A stretch of DNA of 64,000 nt from positions 1 to 64,000 of the forward strand of contig NZ_BAGM01000008.1 of NCBI RefSeq assembly GCF_000308855.1. Reading direction: 5' to 3'. This document shows, piece by piece, positions 34,237 through 43,210 of the stretch. The notes beneath the pieces were generated by a model. That model saw only the letters and a program-made list of their open reading frames with translations. It ran no database searches and had not been told where the DNA came from. How positions within the stretch are numbered: position 1 is the first letter of the stretch; each line of letters begins with the position of its first letter. The position numbers and the translations under genes were made by a program. Source of the DNA: Nocardia veterana NBRC 100344. GTDB taxonomy: Bacteria > Actinomycetota > Actinomycetes > Mycobacteriales > Mycobacteriaceae.

Positions 34237-35271
34237 ATGGTTTCACCCTCCCGTAGCAGTGCTTCCCCGCGACAGCGGGACAACGCGGGAAAAATCGTCG
34301 TCGGCGTATTAATTCTGCTCGGTCTGATTGCCAGTGTGTTTCTGATTTTCAGTGACAACGTGCAGTTGGTCCGGGTCGGTTTGGTCGCGGCCCTGTGGGC
34401 TGCCGCGGTGGCCGCGTTGGCGGCGACCCGCTATCGCCGAGATGCGGCGATCGATCAGGCCAAGGCGCGTGACCTGCAGAAGGTCTACGAGCTTCAGCTC
34501 GAACGCGAGATCACCGCGCGCCGCGAATACGAACTCGGCGTCGAATCGCGAGTGCGTCGCGAAGTGGGTGCGGATGCGGCTGAACTGGCCGCGCTGCGCA
34601 GCGAGCTCGCGGTGCTCCGGCAAAGTCTGCAACGGCTCTTCGAGGGCGACCTGCTGGTCGATCGACCGGCTCTGCGTGCGGAGGTGGTGCGGGTGCAGGA
34701 GCTGACCCGTGCGACCGTGGCGAACGGTAGCTCGCAGGAAACCGACAACTGGGACGCGTGGAGCGCGCCGGCCGTTCCGCTGCACGTGGTCGCGCCGATC
34801 TTCGATCCCGATCATCCCGAGCCCCCGGCCTTCGCCAGCCCGTACGACGACCCGGTGACGGCGGAAACGGCGGTGGTGTCGGCGGATACGCCGGCCGAGG
34901 GCGACGAGCCCGATGAATCCAGCGACGCGAAGGCAGCAGCCCCGGACTCGCCCGATGCCGCGTCGGACGCCGCGGCGACCGAGCCGGACGGGGCCGAATC
35001 CTCCGAGACGGCGGAAGCGGCGACCTCCCGAACTCCGGGGCAGCCGGGAACGGACGGTGCGTCGAATTCGAAAGCCGGTGGTGATGCGGCCGAATCCGTC
35101 ACGGCATCCGCGGTGCCTCGGCTGGCTCCCGTGCAACCGGCGACGACGATGGGGACCGCCGGTTCTCGGCGCCGCCGGCATGCCGATTCGGATGGGGACC
35201 ATCGCGGCCGCAAGCTGACCGTCGCGGAGATCATGGCGAATCTGCGTTCGGAGCAGAACGGCGCCCAGTGA
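34237..35271 (+). CDS. DUF6779-like membrane protein with coiled coil
   Basis: A 344-residue protein. Two N-terminal transmembrane helices (about 19-38 and 44-60) are followed by a charged coiled coil (about 65-130: RDLQKVYELQLEREITARREYELG, AALRSELAVLRQSLQRL). A long acidic Ala/Ser/Glu/Asp-rich disordered region (about 170-300) precedes a short basic C-terminus, RRRRHADSDGDHRGRKLTVAEIMANLRSE. This matches the transmembrane protein found at this place in mycobacteria (Rv3604c-like). Its role is unknown; the architecture suggests a cell-envelope scaffold. TACCCT lies 8 nt before the ATG, so a leaderless start is possible. Confidence 0.8.
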   Translation: MVSPSRSSASPRQRDNAGKIVVGVLILLGLIASVFLIFSDNVQLVRVGLVAALWAAAVAALAATRYRRDAAIDQAKARDLQKVYELQLEREITARREYELGVESRVRREVGADAAELAALRSELAVLRQSLQRLFEGDLLVDRPALRAEVVRVQELTRATVANGSSQETDNWDAWSAPAVPLHVVAPIFDPDHPEPPAFASPYDDPVTAETAVVSADTPAEGDEPDESSDAKAAAPDSPDAASDAAATEPDGAESSETAEAATSRTPGQPGTDGASNSKAGGDAAESVTASAVPRLAPVQPATTMGTAGSRRRRHADSDGDHRGRKLTVAEIMANLRSEQNGAQ

Positions 35272-35296
35272 TTCCCGGAAACGGTGGCTTGAAACC

Positions 35297-35310
35297 TGTT
35301 GCATGTAACA
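35297..35310. promoter_or_regulatory. Candidate operator upstream of the AurF-like gene
   Basis: TGTTGCATGTAACA is a 14-bp palindrome with a single mismatched pair. It lies between TTGAAA (35289-35294) and CAGTAT (35313-35318), spaced 18 nt, so a bound repressor would block the promoter. No regulator gene is adjacent. Confidence 0.5.
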
Positions 35311-35360
35311 CGCAGTATCGGTAACTTTCGGTGTAGGAGCACGCGAAGGAGACACCGAAG

Positions 35361-36344
35361 ATGCTGTCCACTGCCGTAAAGAACACCTCGGTCGATCCCG
35401 AATATCACGAGATCCTGCGCGGTCTGTCCGAGGGATCGGTGCACAAGAATTTCGACCCGTATGTCGATATCGACTGGGACTCACCGGAATTCGCGGTCGA
35501 CCCGACCGATACCCGCTGGATCATGCCCGAGGAGGACCCGCTCGGTCGTCATCCCTGGTACAAGGCGCAGCCGGTGGAACGGCAGATCGCGATGGGTATG
35601 TGGCGGCAGGCCGGAATCGCCAAGGTCGGCCTGGATTTCGAGCAGCTGCTGATCCGCGGGCTGATGCAGTACCTGGTCTCGGTGCCCAACGGTGACCCGG
35701 AGTTCCGCTACGTGACCCATGAAGCGGCCGAAGAGTGCAACCACACGATGATGTTCCAGGAGATGATCAACCGCATCGGCGAGGATGTGGTCGGCATGGG
35801 CACCATCGACCGCAAGCTGACGATGATCATCTGGCCGGCCGTGAAGTACTTCCCGGAACTGTTCTTCACGATGGTCCTCGGCGGCGAGGAGCCGATCGAC
35901 CACCTGCAGAAGTCGCTGCTGCGCGGGGGAACGGATCTGCACCCGATGGTGCAGCGGGTGATGCAGATCCACGTGGCCGAGGAGGCCCGCCACATCTCCT
36001 TCGCGCACGAGTACCTGCGCCGCAACGTGCCCGGTATGAACCCGGCCATGAAATTCGTGCTGTCGCTGCTGTTCCCGACCGCGATGCGGATCATGCTCGA
36101 CATGATCATGACTCCGCCGAAGGAATTCGTGGAGAAGTTCGACATCCCGGCCGAGGTAATGCGCGAAGCGTACTGGAGCAGCCCGAAATCCCAGGCCACC
36201 ATGCGCGGTGTCTTCGGCGACGTGCGTGCCCTCGCCACCGCCAGCGGCCTGATGAACCCGGTCGCGAAGCTCGCCTGGCGCCTGCTCGGCATCGACGGCC
36301 CGGCCTCCCGCTACCGCAGCGAACCGGACCGCAAGGTCGCCTGA
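35361..36344 (+). CDS. AurF-like di-iron oxygenase
   Basis: A 327-residue protein of the AurF (p-aminobenzoate N-oxygenase) ferritin-like superfamily. The iron ligands are recognisable as the E..E..H pattern: THEAAEECNHTMMFQEM and later HVAEEARHISFAHEYL, with a further Glu in VGLDFEQ. AurF-type enzymes oxidise aryl amines to nitro or hydroxylamino groups; other members are desaturases or hydroxylases, so the substrate is open. It stands as a single transcription unit between the folate and pantothenate blocks, with a palindrome in its promoter and a hairpin after it. GAAGGAG precedes ATG 35361. Confidence 0.85.
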   Translation: MLSTAVKNTSVDPEYHEILRGLSEGSVHKNFDPYVDIDWDSPEFAVDPTDTRWIMPEEDPLGRHPWYKAQPVERQIAMGMWRQAGIAKVGLDFEQLLIRGLMQYLVSVPNGDPEFRYVTHEAAEECNHTMMFQEMINRIGEDVVGMGTIDRKLTMIIWPAVKYFPELFFTMVLGGEEPIDHLQKSLLRGGTDLHPMVQRVMQIHVAEEARHISFAHEYLRRNVPGMNPAMKFVLSLLFPTAMRIMLDMIMTPPKEFVEKFDIPAEVMREAYWSSPKSQATMRGVFGDVRALATASGLMNPVAKLAWRLLGIDGPASRYRSEPDRKVA

Positions 36345-36412
36345 CCCCACCCACCGAAAACTGAACAGCCCCTCCGGTCGAGGTACACGTCCACGAGACG
36401 GATACCTCGGCC

Positions 36413-36437
36413 GGTCTCGGCCCAGGGGGCCGAGACC
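36413..36437 (+). terminator. Terminator hairpin of the AurF-like gene
   Basis: GGTCTCGGCC-N5-GGCCGAGACC is a perfect 10-bp stem with a 5-nt loop, 69 nt after the stop. It is joined to CGAAGCGGAGGC, the same unit found at 57402-57482 in the opposite orientation. Confidence 0.8.
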
Positions 36438-36581
36438 CGCCGCAGCGAAGCGGAGGCAAAAGGCACTGAGGTAAATATCACGCGCCCCCGCTCTGGTAGC
36501 GCCCCCGGTCACTCCCTATTCTCGACTCGTAACGTCCGGTACCCGCCAAGCGGGACTGGAACGCCTTCCGAGAGGACAACG
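36438..36581 (+). promoter_or_regulatory. Promoter and leader of the DUF2520-panC-panD-coaX cluster
   Basis: TATTCT at 36517-36522 is a plausible -10. The presumed leader holds a small hairpin CCCGC-CAA-GCGGG (36542-36554) and a GAGAGGA ribosome-binding site just before GTG 36582. Confidence 0.45.
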
Positions 36582-37565
36582 GTGACCTCCGATTTTTCGC
36601 GGCCCGACGAGGCCGGTTCATCGCGCCCCGCCGCGCCCGCGGTTCCGGGGTCTTCGGCTGTCCCCGATGCCGATCCTGCTCCCGCTCGCCTGACGGTGGG
36701 CATTGTTTCCGCAGGCAGGGTGGGTTCGGCGCTGGGTGTCGCGTTGGAGCGAGCCGGGCATGTGGTGTTCGGTGTCTCGGCGATTTCCGATGCTTCCCGG
36801 CACCGGGCTCGCACGCGTCTACCGGAGTCGCAGATTCTGTCGCCGGAGGAGATCGCGGCCCGTAGCGAACTGCTGATTCTGGCTGTTCCGGATGACGAGT
36901 TGGCGGGTCTGGTGGCAGGTTTGGCCGCGGCGAAGGTGGTTCGTCCCGGGACGATCGTGGCGCACACCTCGGGCGCGAACGGGGTGGCGGTGTTGTCGCC
37001 GCTGGCCGATATTCGGCCGCTGGCGATTCATCCCGCGATGACGTTCACCGGGCACGACGAGGACACCGCCCGGCTGGCCAACGCCTGTTTCGGCATCACC
37101 GCGGCCGACGAGATCGGTTACGCGATCGCCCAGTCGCTGGTGATCGAGATGGGTGGGGAACCGGTGCGGGTTCCGGAGGAGAATCGCGCGCTGTATCACG
37201 CGGCCCTCGCGCACGGCAGTAATCACCTGGTCACCCTGATCGTGGATGCGGTCGCCGCGTTGCGATCGGCCTTGGCCGGTCCGGGGTTGCTGGGGCAGCC
37301 GGTGGTGGACGATCAGCCCAACGGTTTGGCGGAGCGGATGCTGGCGCCGCTGGCCTCGGCGGCCCTGGACAATGCGTTGCGGCGTGGGTTGCCCGCATTG
37401 ACCGGTCCGGTGGCGCGTGGTGACGCTCCCGCGGTCTCGGCTCATCTGGAGGCGCTGGCCTCGGTCGATGCGGAGCTGGCCGCGGGGTACCGCGCGATGT
37501 CGCTGCGGACCGCGCAGCTGGCCCGGACGAATCCCGATCTGATCGGTCTGCTGGAGGGACACTGA
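36582..37565 (+). CDS. Rossmann-like/DUF2520 protein beside panC
   Basis: A 327-residue NAD(P)-binding protein. After about 38 variable residues comes [22 protein letters not shown], a Rossmann glycine motif. Then follow [36 protein letters not shown] and a C-terminal helical DUF2520 domain with [14 protein letters not shown]. The layout parallels 6-phosphogluconate/ketopantoate-reductase-type enzymes. It abuts panC (its TGA overlaps the panC ATG), so a role as a ketopantoate reductase in pantothenate synthesis is a reasonable inference. No panE or panB is in the window. The start is GTG 36582 after GAGAGGA. Confidence 0.8.
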   Translation: MTSDFSRPDEAGSSRPAAPAVPGSSAVPDADPAPARLTVGIVSAGRVGSALGVALERAGHVVFGVSAISDASRHRARTRLPESQILSPEEIAARSELLILAVPDDELAGLVAGLAAAKVVRPGTIVAHTSGANGVAVLSPLADIRPLAIHPAMTFTGHDEDTARLANACFGITAADEIGYAIAQSLVIEMGGEPVRVPEENRALYHAALAHGSNHLVTLIVDAVAALRSALAGPGLLGQPVVDDQPNGLAERMLAPLASAALDNALRRGLPALTGPVARGDAPAVSAHLEALASVDAELAAGYRAMSLRTAQLARTNPDLIGLLEGH

Positions 37566-38515
37566 TGTCGAATTCGCGCGTGCGGAAGCTGACCCCCGAG
37601 CAATTGCGCAACCTGTACCGCCCGGGCGAGTTGACGGTCGTCCACGAGCCGGCGGCGCTGTCGGCGGTGACCTCCGCCCTGCGTGGGGTCGGTCGCACGG
37701 TCGCCCTCGTGCCGACGATGGGCGCGTTGCACGAGGGGCACCTGGAATTGGTGCGCCGGGCCAAGCGCACGAATCAGGTTGTGGTGGTGTCGATCTTCGT
37801 CAATCCGCTGCAGTTCGGCGAGAACGAGGATTTCGACAAGTACCCCCGCACGCTGGACAGCGACGTGGCGTTGCTGCGTGCGGAAGGTGTCGCGCTGGTG
37901 TTCGCGCCGAGCGTCGCCCAGATGTATCCGGACGGCCCGCGCACCTCGGTTCATCCGGGTCCGCTGGGTGCGGAGCTGGAGGGTGCGAGCCGCCCGACCC
38001 ATTTCGCCGGAATGCTGACGGTGGTGGCGAAGCTGTTGCAGATCGTCCGCCCGCACGAGGCCTTCTTCGGTGAGAAGGACTATCAGCAACTGACGTTGAT
38101 CAGGCAGATGGTCCGGGACCTGAACTTCGATGTCGATATCGTCCCGGTGCCGACGGTCCGGGAATCCGACGGCCTGGCGCTGTCGTCGCGCAACCGCTAT
38201 CTCGACGAGCGGCAGCGCGAACTGGCGATCACCCTGTCGGCGGCGTTGGCGGCCGGCCGGCATGCGGCCGGGCTCGGCCCCGAGGCGGTGGTGAACGCCG
38301 CCCGCTCGGTGCTCGACGGCGCGACGGGTGTCGATGTGGACTATCTGGAGCTGCGCGGTGCCGATCTGGGTCCCATCCCGAGCAGCGGCAATGCCCGCCT
38401 GCTGGTGGCCGCCCGGATCGGCAGCACCCGGCTGATCGACAACATGCCCGTCACGATCGCCGTGGACGGTCACTCCACCACTCCCGATTTCCAGCCTGCC
38501 CAGGCCGACGCATAG
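37565..38515 (+). CDS. panC: Pantothenate synthetase
   Basis: A 316-residue ligase joining pantoate and beta-alanine with ATP. Motifs: [21 protein letters not shown] (the HIGH-type site GALHEGH), [29 protein letters not shown] and the KMSKS-like SSRNRYLDE. Thirty variable residues precede the core. The ATG at 37565 overlaps the stop of the DUF2520 gene. panD starts 14 nt after its stop. Confidence 0.97.
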   Translation: MSNSRVRKLTPEQLRNLYRPGELTVVHEPAALSAVTSALRGVGRTVALVPTMGALHEGHLELVRRAKRTNQVVVVSIFVNPLQFGENEDFDKYPRTLDSDVALLRAEGVALVFAPSVAQMYPDGPRTSVHPGPLGAELEGASRPTHFAGMLTVVAKLLQIVRPHEAFFGEKDYQQLTLIRQMVRDLNFDVDIVPVPTVRESDGLALSSRNRYLDERQRELAITLSAALAAGRHAAGLGPEAVVNAARSVLDGATGVDVDYLELRGADLGPIPSSGNARLLVAARIGSTRLIDNMPVTIAVDGHSTTPDFQPAQADA

Positions 38516-38529
38516 GAAAGGCGAGCACG

Positions 38530-38949
38530 ATGTTGCGCACCATGATGAAGTCCAAGATCCACCGTGCGACGGTGACTCACGCCGATCTGCACTATGTGGG
38601 CTCGGTGACCGTGGACCCGGATCTGATGGATGCCGCCGATCTGCTCGAGGGCGAGCAGGTCTGCATCGTCGATATCGACAACGGCGCCCGGCTGGAAACC
38701 TATGTGATCGCCGGTGAGCGTGGTTCGGGGGTGATCGGAATCAACGGCGCCGCAGCCCATCTCGTCCATCCGGGTGATCTCGTCATCCTGATCGCCTACG
38801 GCATGATGGACGAGGCCGAACTGCGCGAGTATCAGCCGCGGGTGGTGTTCGTCGACGACCGCAACCGCCCGGTGGAGCTGGGTTCGGATCCGGCGCACGC
38901 CCCGGAGGGTTCGGGGTTGTCCTCGCCGCGCTCGCTGACCTTCGCCTGA
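38530..38949 (+). CDS. panD: Aspartate 1-decarboxylase proenzyme
   Basis: A 139-residue pyruvoyl enzyme supplying beta-alanine to panC. The self-cleavage site Gly24-Ser25 in HYVGSVTVD is intact; cleavage creates the N-terminal pyruvoyl group from Ser25. Further family blocks: [36 protein letters not shown]. The C-terminus is about 15 residues longer than in E. coli, as in mycobacteria. This is the target of pyrazinoic acid in M. tuberculosis. Confidence 0.97.
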   Translation: MLRTMMKSKIHRATVTHADLHYVGSVTVDPDLMDAADLLEGEQVCIVDIDNGARLETYVIAGERGSGVIGINGAAAHLVHPGDLVILIAYGMMDEAELREYQPRVVFVDDRNRPVELGSDPAHAPEGSGLSSPRSLTFA

Positions 38950-38973
38950 GCCGCGGACAGCGGGGCATCGAGG

Positions 38974-39768
38974 ATGCTGCTCACGATCGACGTCCGCAAC
39001 ACCAGCATCGAGATCGGCCTGTTCTCGGGTAGTGGCGCTCATGCGAAACTGGTGCAGACCTGGCGGGTGCACACCAATCCGCTGCTGACCGCCGACGAAT
39101 TCGCCATGCAGGTCCGGGGTTTGGTGGGCGAGCGGCTGGAACAGGTGGTCGGGGTTTCGGCGCTGTCCACGGTGCCGCCGGTGTTGCGCGAGTTGCGCAC
39201 GATGTTGGGCCGCTATTGGTCGCACGTGCCGCATGTGCTGGTGGAACCTGGTGTGCGGACCGGGATTCCGCTGTTGGTCGACAATCCCAAGGAGGTCGGC
39301 GCCGACCGGATCGTGAATTGCCTGGCGGCGTATCACCGCTTCGACTCACCGGCGATCGTGGTCGACTTCGGCACCGCGATCTGTGTGGATCTGGTGTCCG
39401 CGAAGGGTGAATTCCTCGGCGGGACAATCGCTCCCGGCGTGGAGATATCCACCGAGGCGCTGGTGGCCCGCAGCGCGTTGCGGCGGGCGGAGTTGACCCG
39501 GCCGCGTTCGGTGGTGGGCAAGAACAGCATGGAGTGCATGCAGTCGGGTGCGGTGTTCGGCTTCGCGGGCCTGGTGGACGGATTGATCGATCGGATCCGG
39601 GACGAGTTGGACGCCTTCGCCGGTGACGACGTGTCGGTGGTGGCGACCGGCCCGACGGCTCCGCTGATCGTGCCGGAGTCCGAGACCATCGACCATCACG
39701 AACCGCATCTGACGCTGGACGGCCTGCGCCTGGTGTACGAGCGCAATCAGCAGCGCCGTCGGCCGTGA
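38974..39768 (+). CDS. coaX: Type III pantothenate kinase
   Basis: A 264-residue kinase phosphorylating pantothenate, the first CoA-specific step. The nucleotide motif is [12 protein letters not shown] (the actinobacterial DVRNT form). It also has [27 protein letters not shown] and [11 protein letters not shown]. It closes the DUF2520-panC-panD-coaX run. ATG 38974 lies 24 nt after panD. Confidence 0.95.
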   Translation: MLLTIDVRNTSIEIGLFSGSGAHAKLVQTWRVHTNPLLTADEFAMQVRGLVGERLEQVVGVSALSTVPPVLRELRTMLGRYWSHVPHVLVEPGVRTGIPLLVDNPKEVGADRIVNCLAAYHRFDSPAIVVDFGTAICVDLVSAKGEFLGGTIAPGVEISTEALVARSALRRAELTRPRSVVGKNSMECMQSGAVFGFAGLVDGLIDRIRDELDAFAGDDVSVVATGPTAPLIVPESETIDHHEPHLTLDGLRLVYERNQQRRRP

Positions 39769-39805
39769 CCTGCGCCACGAAGTGGTGCGGTGCGACACAC
39801 GACGG

Positions 39806-39833
39806 TTGCGTCCCGCGATCGCCCTGCTAGACT
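39806..39833 (+). promoter_or_regulatory. Promoter of the Cys-leader/CDO operon
   Basis: TTGCGT (39806-39811), a 16-nt spacer and TAGACT (39828-39833). Transcription would start at or just before the GTG at 39841, giving a leaderless upstream ORF. Confidence 0.65.
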
Positions 39834-39840
39834 TCGGCTC

Positions 39841-39882
39841 GTGACTTTTCGCGTGAGCATTCAGGAGTGTTGTCGAGGCTGA
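39841..39882 (+). CDS. Cysteine-codon leader peptide (uORF)
   Basis: A 13-codon leaderless ORF encoding MTFRVSIQECCRG. Two adjacent TGT cysteine codons sit just before the stop, the layout of cysteine-responsive attenuating leader peptides described in mycobacteria and other actinobacteria. The GTG lies 7 nt after a good -10 box. Its last codons form the first arm of a hairpin pair (39874-39905). When Cys-tRNA is scarce, a stalled ribosome would cover this arm and change the folding before the downstream cysteine-dioxygenase gene. The ORF and codons are seen directly; regulation is inferred. Confidence 0.75.
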   Translation: MTFRVSIQECCRG

Positions 39883-39905
39883 TTCGCCTCGGCTGATGTC
39901 GAGGC
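39874..39905 (+). promoter_or_regulatory. Mutually exclusive hairpins after the Cys leader ORF
   Basis: CGAGGC (39874-39879, inside the leader ORF), GCCTCG (39886-39891) and a second CGAGGC (39900-39905). The middle arm can pair with either flanking arm but not both, a minimal switch whose state depends on where the leader ribosome sits. Confidence 0.55.
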
Positions 39906-39949
39906 TGCGTATCCGCCCTCGGCCATCCACTACTCCTGGAGCTTCGCTC

Positions 39950-40609
39950 ATGCGTTCCTCTGTTATCACCTCCGCTGTCGATTCCGCCCGCACCGGCGAT
40001 GCCTCCCGGCGTCGATCGGGTCAGCTCCCGCCGGCTCGGCCGGGTAGCCGCCTGGCGGCCGACCTCGCCGAGCGTTCGGTGTCGCCCGCGCTGCCGACGC
40101 GGCTGCGCCCGGCGGATCTGCTGCGACTGACCGACGAGGGCGCCGAGGACGTCCTCGCGGGCCGGTTCGATCATCTGTTGCCGGCGGGCGGGGCCTGGCC
40201 GACCGAGAATCGTTGGGCGGTGCGAATTCTCGCCGACGAAGAGGTCGATGTCTGGCTCATCAGCTGGGTTCCGGATCGGTCGACGGAATTGCACGACCAT
40301 GCCGGATCGCTCGGCGCGCTGACCGTGCTCAGTGGCGCCTTATCCGAATTCCGCTGGAACGGAACGGAATTGCGGCAGCGCACGCTGTCCGCCGGCGATC
40401 AGGCCTCGTTCCCGCTCGGCTGGGTGCACGACGTGGTGCGTGCCCCGGATCAGTTCGCCGGCGTGCCCGAACCGTCGAATCCGACGCTGTCCGTACATGC
40501 CTATTCACCACCGCTGTCCGCCATGTCCTATTACGAGGTGACCGGTCACGGGACGCTGCGGCGTACCCGCACGGTGCTCACCGATCAGCCCGAAGGCGAT
40601 GTGAAATGA
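39950..40609 (+). CDS. Cysteine dioxygenase-like cupin protein
   Basis: A 219-residue cupin resembling bacterial cysteine dioxygenase, which oxidises cysteine to cysteine sulfinate with O2. The iron-binding histidines are seen as HDH (115 and 117 in STELHDHAG) and His160 in FPLGWVHDV. The C-terminal block is SVHAYSPPLSAMSYYEV. The first 35 residues are variable. GGAG precedes ATG 39950 by 8 nt. A cysteine-codon leader ORF lies upstream, and a rhodanese overlaps its stop (ATGA), pointing to sulfur-amino-acid breakdown. A related 3-mercaptopropionate dioxygenase is an alternative. Confidence 0.85.
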   Translation: MRSSVITSAVDSARTGDASRRRSGQLPPARPGSRLAADLAERSVSPALPTRLRPADLLRLTDEGAEDVLAGRFDHLLPAGGAWPTENRWAVRILADEEVDVWLISWVPDRSTELHDHAGSLGALTVLSGALSEFRWNGTELRQRTLSAGDQASFPLGWVHDVVRAPDQFAGVPEPSNPTLSVHAYSPPLSAMSYYEVTGHGTLRRTRTVLTDQPEGDVK

Positions 40610-41097
40610 CGCACACGCATACTCAGTCGACCGCCCGCGGCGAGCGGGCAGAGGGCGGCACCGTGCCCGCTCGCATGACGATCGACGACATGCTGGCGGC
40701 CGCGCGGAGTCGGCTGAAGCGGATGTACGCCTTCGAACTGCCCGAAGCGATCGCGCGCGGCGCCCTCCTGGTGGATATTCGGCCGCAGGCCCAGCGGGTG
40801 CAGGAGGGCACTCTGCCGGGCGCGCTGGTGATCGAACGCAATGTGCTGGAGTGGCGGCTGGATCCGTCGAGTTCGGCGCGGCTGGCCCTGGCCACCGATC
40901 ACGACCGGGAATGGGTGATCGTCTGCTCCGAGGGCTACACCTCGAGCCTGGCCGCGGCCTCGTTGCAGCAACTGGGCCTGCACCGGGCCACCGATCTGGT
41001 CGGTGGCTATCAGGCGGTGAAGGCGGCGGGCCTGCTGTCGGTGGCCGCGGGCGCGCCGCATCTGGCCGGTGAGATCAACGCTCTGGTGTCGCTGTAA
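40606..41097 (+). CDS. Rhodanese-like sulfurtransferase
   Basis: A 163-residue single-domain rhodanese. LLVDIRPQAQRVQEGTLPGALVIERNVLEWRLD is the N-terminal signature and the catalytic Cys107 lies in IVCSEGYTSSLAA. These enzymes move sulfane sulfur between donors and acceptors. It begins with a His/Thr-rich, variable stretch. ATG 40606 overlaps the stop of the cysteine-dioxygenase-like gene, so both are made together and act in cysteine/sulfide handling. Confidence 0.9.
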   Translation: MTHTHTQSTARGERAEGGTVPARMTIDDMLAAARSRLKRMYAFELPEAIARGALLVDIRPQAQRVQEGTLPGALVIERNVLEWRLDPSSSARLALATDHDREWVIVCSEGYTSSLAAASLQQLGLHRATDLVGGYQAVKAAGLLSVAAGAPHLAGEINALVSL

Positions 41098-41163
41098 TTG
41101 CCTGGATGAGCGGGGGTCGGGCGCACGCGAAAGGATTTCCGGCGCACGATAGGGTAGGTGGCT

Positions 41164-42729
41164 GTGAGCACCCCGAACAGCCCTTCGTCCGGTGGCTCCG
41201 CGGGCCGGGTTCCTGCGGGGCAATCCCGTCCTGCCGCAGCGGAAGTCGACGTTCCCGAGCAGATGCGGATTCGCCGGGAAAAGCGTGAGCGGCTGCTCGA
41301 ATCGGGCGTGGAAGCCTATCCGGTGGTGGTGCCGCGCACGCACACCCTCGCCGAGATCCGCGCCGCCTACCCCGCTCTGGAGCCCGATACCGCGACCGGA
41401 TTGCAGGTGGGGGTGGCCGGCCGGGTCATTTTCATGCGCAATACCGGCAAATTGTGCTTCGCCACCCTCCAGGAGGGTGACGGCACCAAACTGCAGGCCA
41501 TGGTCAGTCTGAACGGCGTCGGCGCGGAGGCGCTGGCGGCCTGGAAGGCCGATGTGGATCTGGGCGATTTCGTCTTCGTGCACGGTGAGGTGATCTCCTC
41601 GCGCACCGGTGAGTTGAGCGTCATGGCGGACTCCTGGTCGATGGCGGCGAAATCGCTGCGCCCGTTGCCGGTCGCGCACAAGGAGATGAGCGAGGAGTCG
41701 CGGGTCCGGCAGCGTTATGTCGATCTGATCGTGCGGCCGGAGGCGCGGGAGATGGCCCGCACTCGGGTGAAGGCGGTGCGCGCGCTGCGAAACGCGTTGG
41801 AGCGCAGGGGTTTCCTCGAGGTCGAGACGCCGATGTTGCAGACGCTGCACGGCGGTGCGGCGGCCCGGCCGTTCGTCACCCACTCCAATGCGCTGGACAT
41901 GGATCTGTATCTGCGCATCGCGCCGGAGTTGTTCCTCAAGCGCTGTGTGGTGGGTGGGATCGAGAAGGTCTTCGAGATCAACCGCAACTTCCGCAACGAA
42001 GGCGCCGACTCCACGCATTCGCCGGAGTTCGCGATGCTGGAGACTTATGAGGCCTACGGCACCTATGACGATTCCGCGCGGATGATGCGGGAATTGATCC
42101 AGGAAGTCGCGCAGGAGGTCTTCGGCACCCAGGTTGTGACGCTCGCCGACGGTACGGAATATGACCTGAGCGGTGAGTGGAACACGGTCGAGATGTATCC
42201 CTCGCTGTCCGATTCTCTCGGCGTCGAGGTAACCCCGGAAACGACGGTTCCGGAATTGCTCGCACTTGCCGACCGAGTGGGTCTGGAAATTCCCCCGGAC
42301 AAGGGTTACGGCCACGGCAAACTGGTCGAGGAACTGTGGGAACACAGCTACGGCGACAAGCTGTATGCACCGACTTTCGTGCGTGACTTCCCAGTGGAGA
42401 CATCTCCGTTGACGCGTCAGCATCGCAGTAAGCCGGGCGTCACCGAGAAGTGGGATCTCTACGTTCGCGGATTCGAGTTGGCCACCGGCTATTCGGAACT
42501 CGTGGATCCGGTCGTGCAGCGGGAGCGGTTCGTCGACCAGGCTCGATTGGCGGCTGCGGGTGACGACGAGGCGATGCGCCTGGACGAGGACTTCCTTGCC
42601 GCGATGGAACATGGTATGCCGCCGACAACCGGAACCGGTATGGGAATCGATCGGTTGCTGATGGCACTGACCGGGCTCGGAATCCGGGAAACCATACTCT
42701 TCCCAATTGTGCGGCCGTCCGCTCGCTGA
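41164..42729 (+). CDS. lysS: Lysyl-tRNA synthetase (class II)
   Basis: An enzyme of about 521 residues charging tRNA-Lys. It has an N-terminal OB-fold anticodon domain (about 55-150), then class II motif 1 ([11 protein letters not shown]), motif 2 ([18 protein letters not shown]) and motif 3 ([15 protein letters not shown]). GTG 41164 lies 8 nt after a TAGGGT -10 (41150-41155), suggesting a leaderless transcript; a GTG two codons earlier (41158) is also in frame. The first 25 residues are variable and Ser/Pro-rich. lsr2 follows. Confidence 0.96.
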   Translation: MSTPNSPSSGGSAGRVPAGQSRPAAAEVDVPEQMRIRREKRERLLESGVEAYPVVVPRTHTLAEIRAAYPALEPDTATGLQVGVAGRVIFMRNTGKLCFATLQEGDGTKLQAMVSLNGVGAEALAAWKADVDLGDFVFVHGEVISSRTGELSVMADSWSMAAKSLRPLPVAHKEMSEESRVRQRYVDLIVRPEAREMARTRVKAVRALRNALERRGFLEVETPMLQTLHGGAAARPFVTHSNALDMDLYLRIAPELFLKRCVVGGIEKVFEINRNFRNEGADSTHSPEFAMLETYEAYGTYDDSARMMRELIQEVAQEVFGTQVVTLADGTEYDLSGEWNTVEMYPSLSDSLGVEVTPETTVPELLALADRVGLEIPPDKGYGHGKLVEELWEHSYGDKLYAPTFVRDFPVETSPLTRQHRSKPGVTEKWDLYVRGFELATGYSELVDPVVQRERFVDQARLAAAGDDEAMRLDEDFLAAMEHGMPPTTGTGMGIDRLLMALTGLGIRETILFPIVRPSAR

Positions 42730-42759
42730 GTACCGGGATTGAATGCCGAATCCCCCGTC

Positions 42760-42787
42760 TTGGAAAATGGGCATTTAGAGGTATTCT
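42760..42787 (+). promoter_or_regulatory. Promoter of lsr2
   Basis: TTGGAA (42760-42765), a 16-nt spacer and TATTCT (42782-42787), about 57 nt before the lsr2 ATG in an AT-richer stretch. GAGAGGA (42829-42835) is the ribosome site. Confidence 0.6.
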
Positions 42788-42844
42788 CGACTCGGGCATC
42801 GGCCTGGTATCCGGGTCGCACGATTTCGAGAGGACGTTCATCTC

Positions 42845-43210
42845 ATGGCAAAGAAGGTCACCGTTAGCCTGATCGACGATGTCGATGGTGAGTCCATTGC
42901 GGACGAGACCATCGAGTTCGCGATCGACGGTGTTTCGTACGAGATCGACCTGTCCGCGGCAAATGCGGCGAAGCTGCGTGACGGGTTGGACGTGTGGGTC
43001 GCCAATGCCCGTCGGGTGAGCGGTCGTCGGCGCGGCAAGGCGGTGACCCCGGGTACCGGTGCTCCGAAGGGCCGAGTTTCCATGGATCGTGAACAGAGCG
43101 CGGCAATTCGAGAATGGGCCCGGCGCAAGGGCCACAAGGTTTCCGCGCGTGGCCGCATCTCGGCCGATGTCGTGGAGAGCTACCACAAGGAAGTCGGTCG
43201 CAACAACTAG
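42845..43210 (+). CDS. lsr2: Nucleoid-associated protein Lsr2
   Basis: A 121-residue xenogeneic silencer. It bridges AT-rich DNA and represses horizontally acquired and virulence genes, the actinobacterial counterpart of H-NS. The N-terminal dimerisation domain [16 protein letters not shown]…DLS is followed by a basic linker (about 57-78). The C-terminal DNA-binding domain has [20 protein letters not shown] with the minor-groove RGR at 102-104. It lies between lysS and an FHA-HTH gene; the order lysS-lsr2-clpC1 is that of mycobacteria. Confidence 0.97.
   Translation: MAKKVTVSLIDDVDGESIADETIEFAIDGVSYEIDLSAANAAKLRDGLDVWVANARRVSGRRRGKAVTPGTGAPKGRVSMDREQSAAIREWARRKGHKVSARGRISADVVESYHKEVGRNN

Noticed and set aside
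41106..41288. A 60-codon plus-strand frame at the start of lysS
   Set aside because: It overlaps the lysS start in another frame and lacks any supporting signal.
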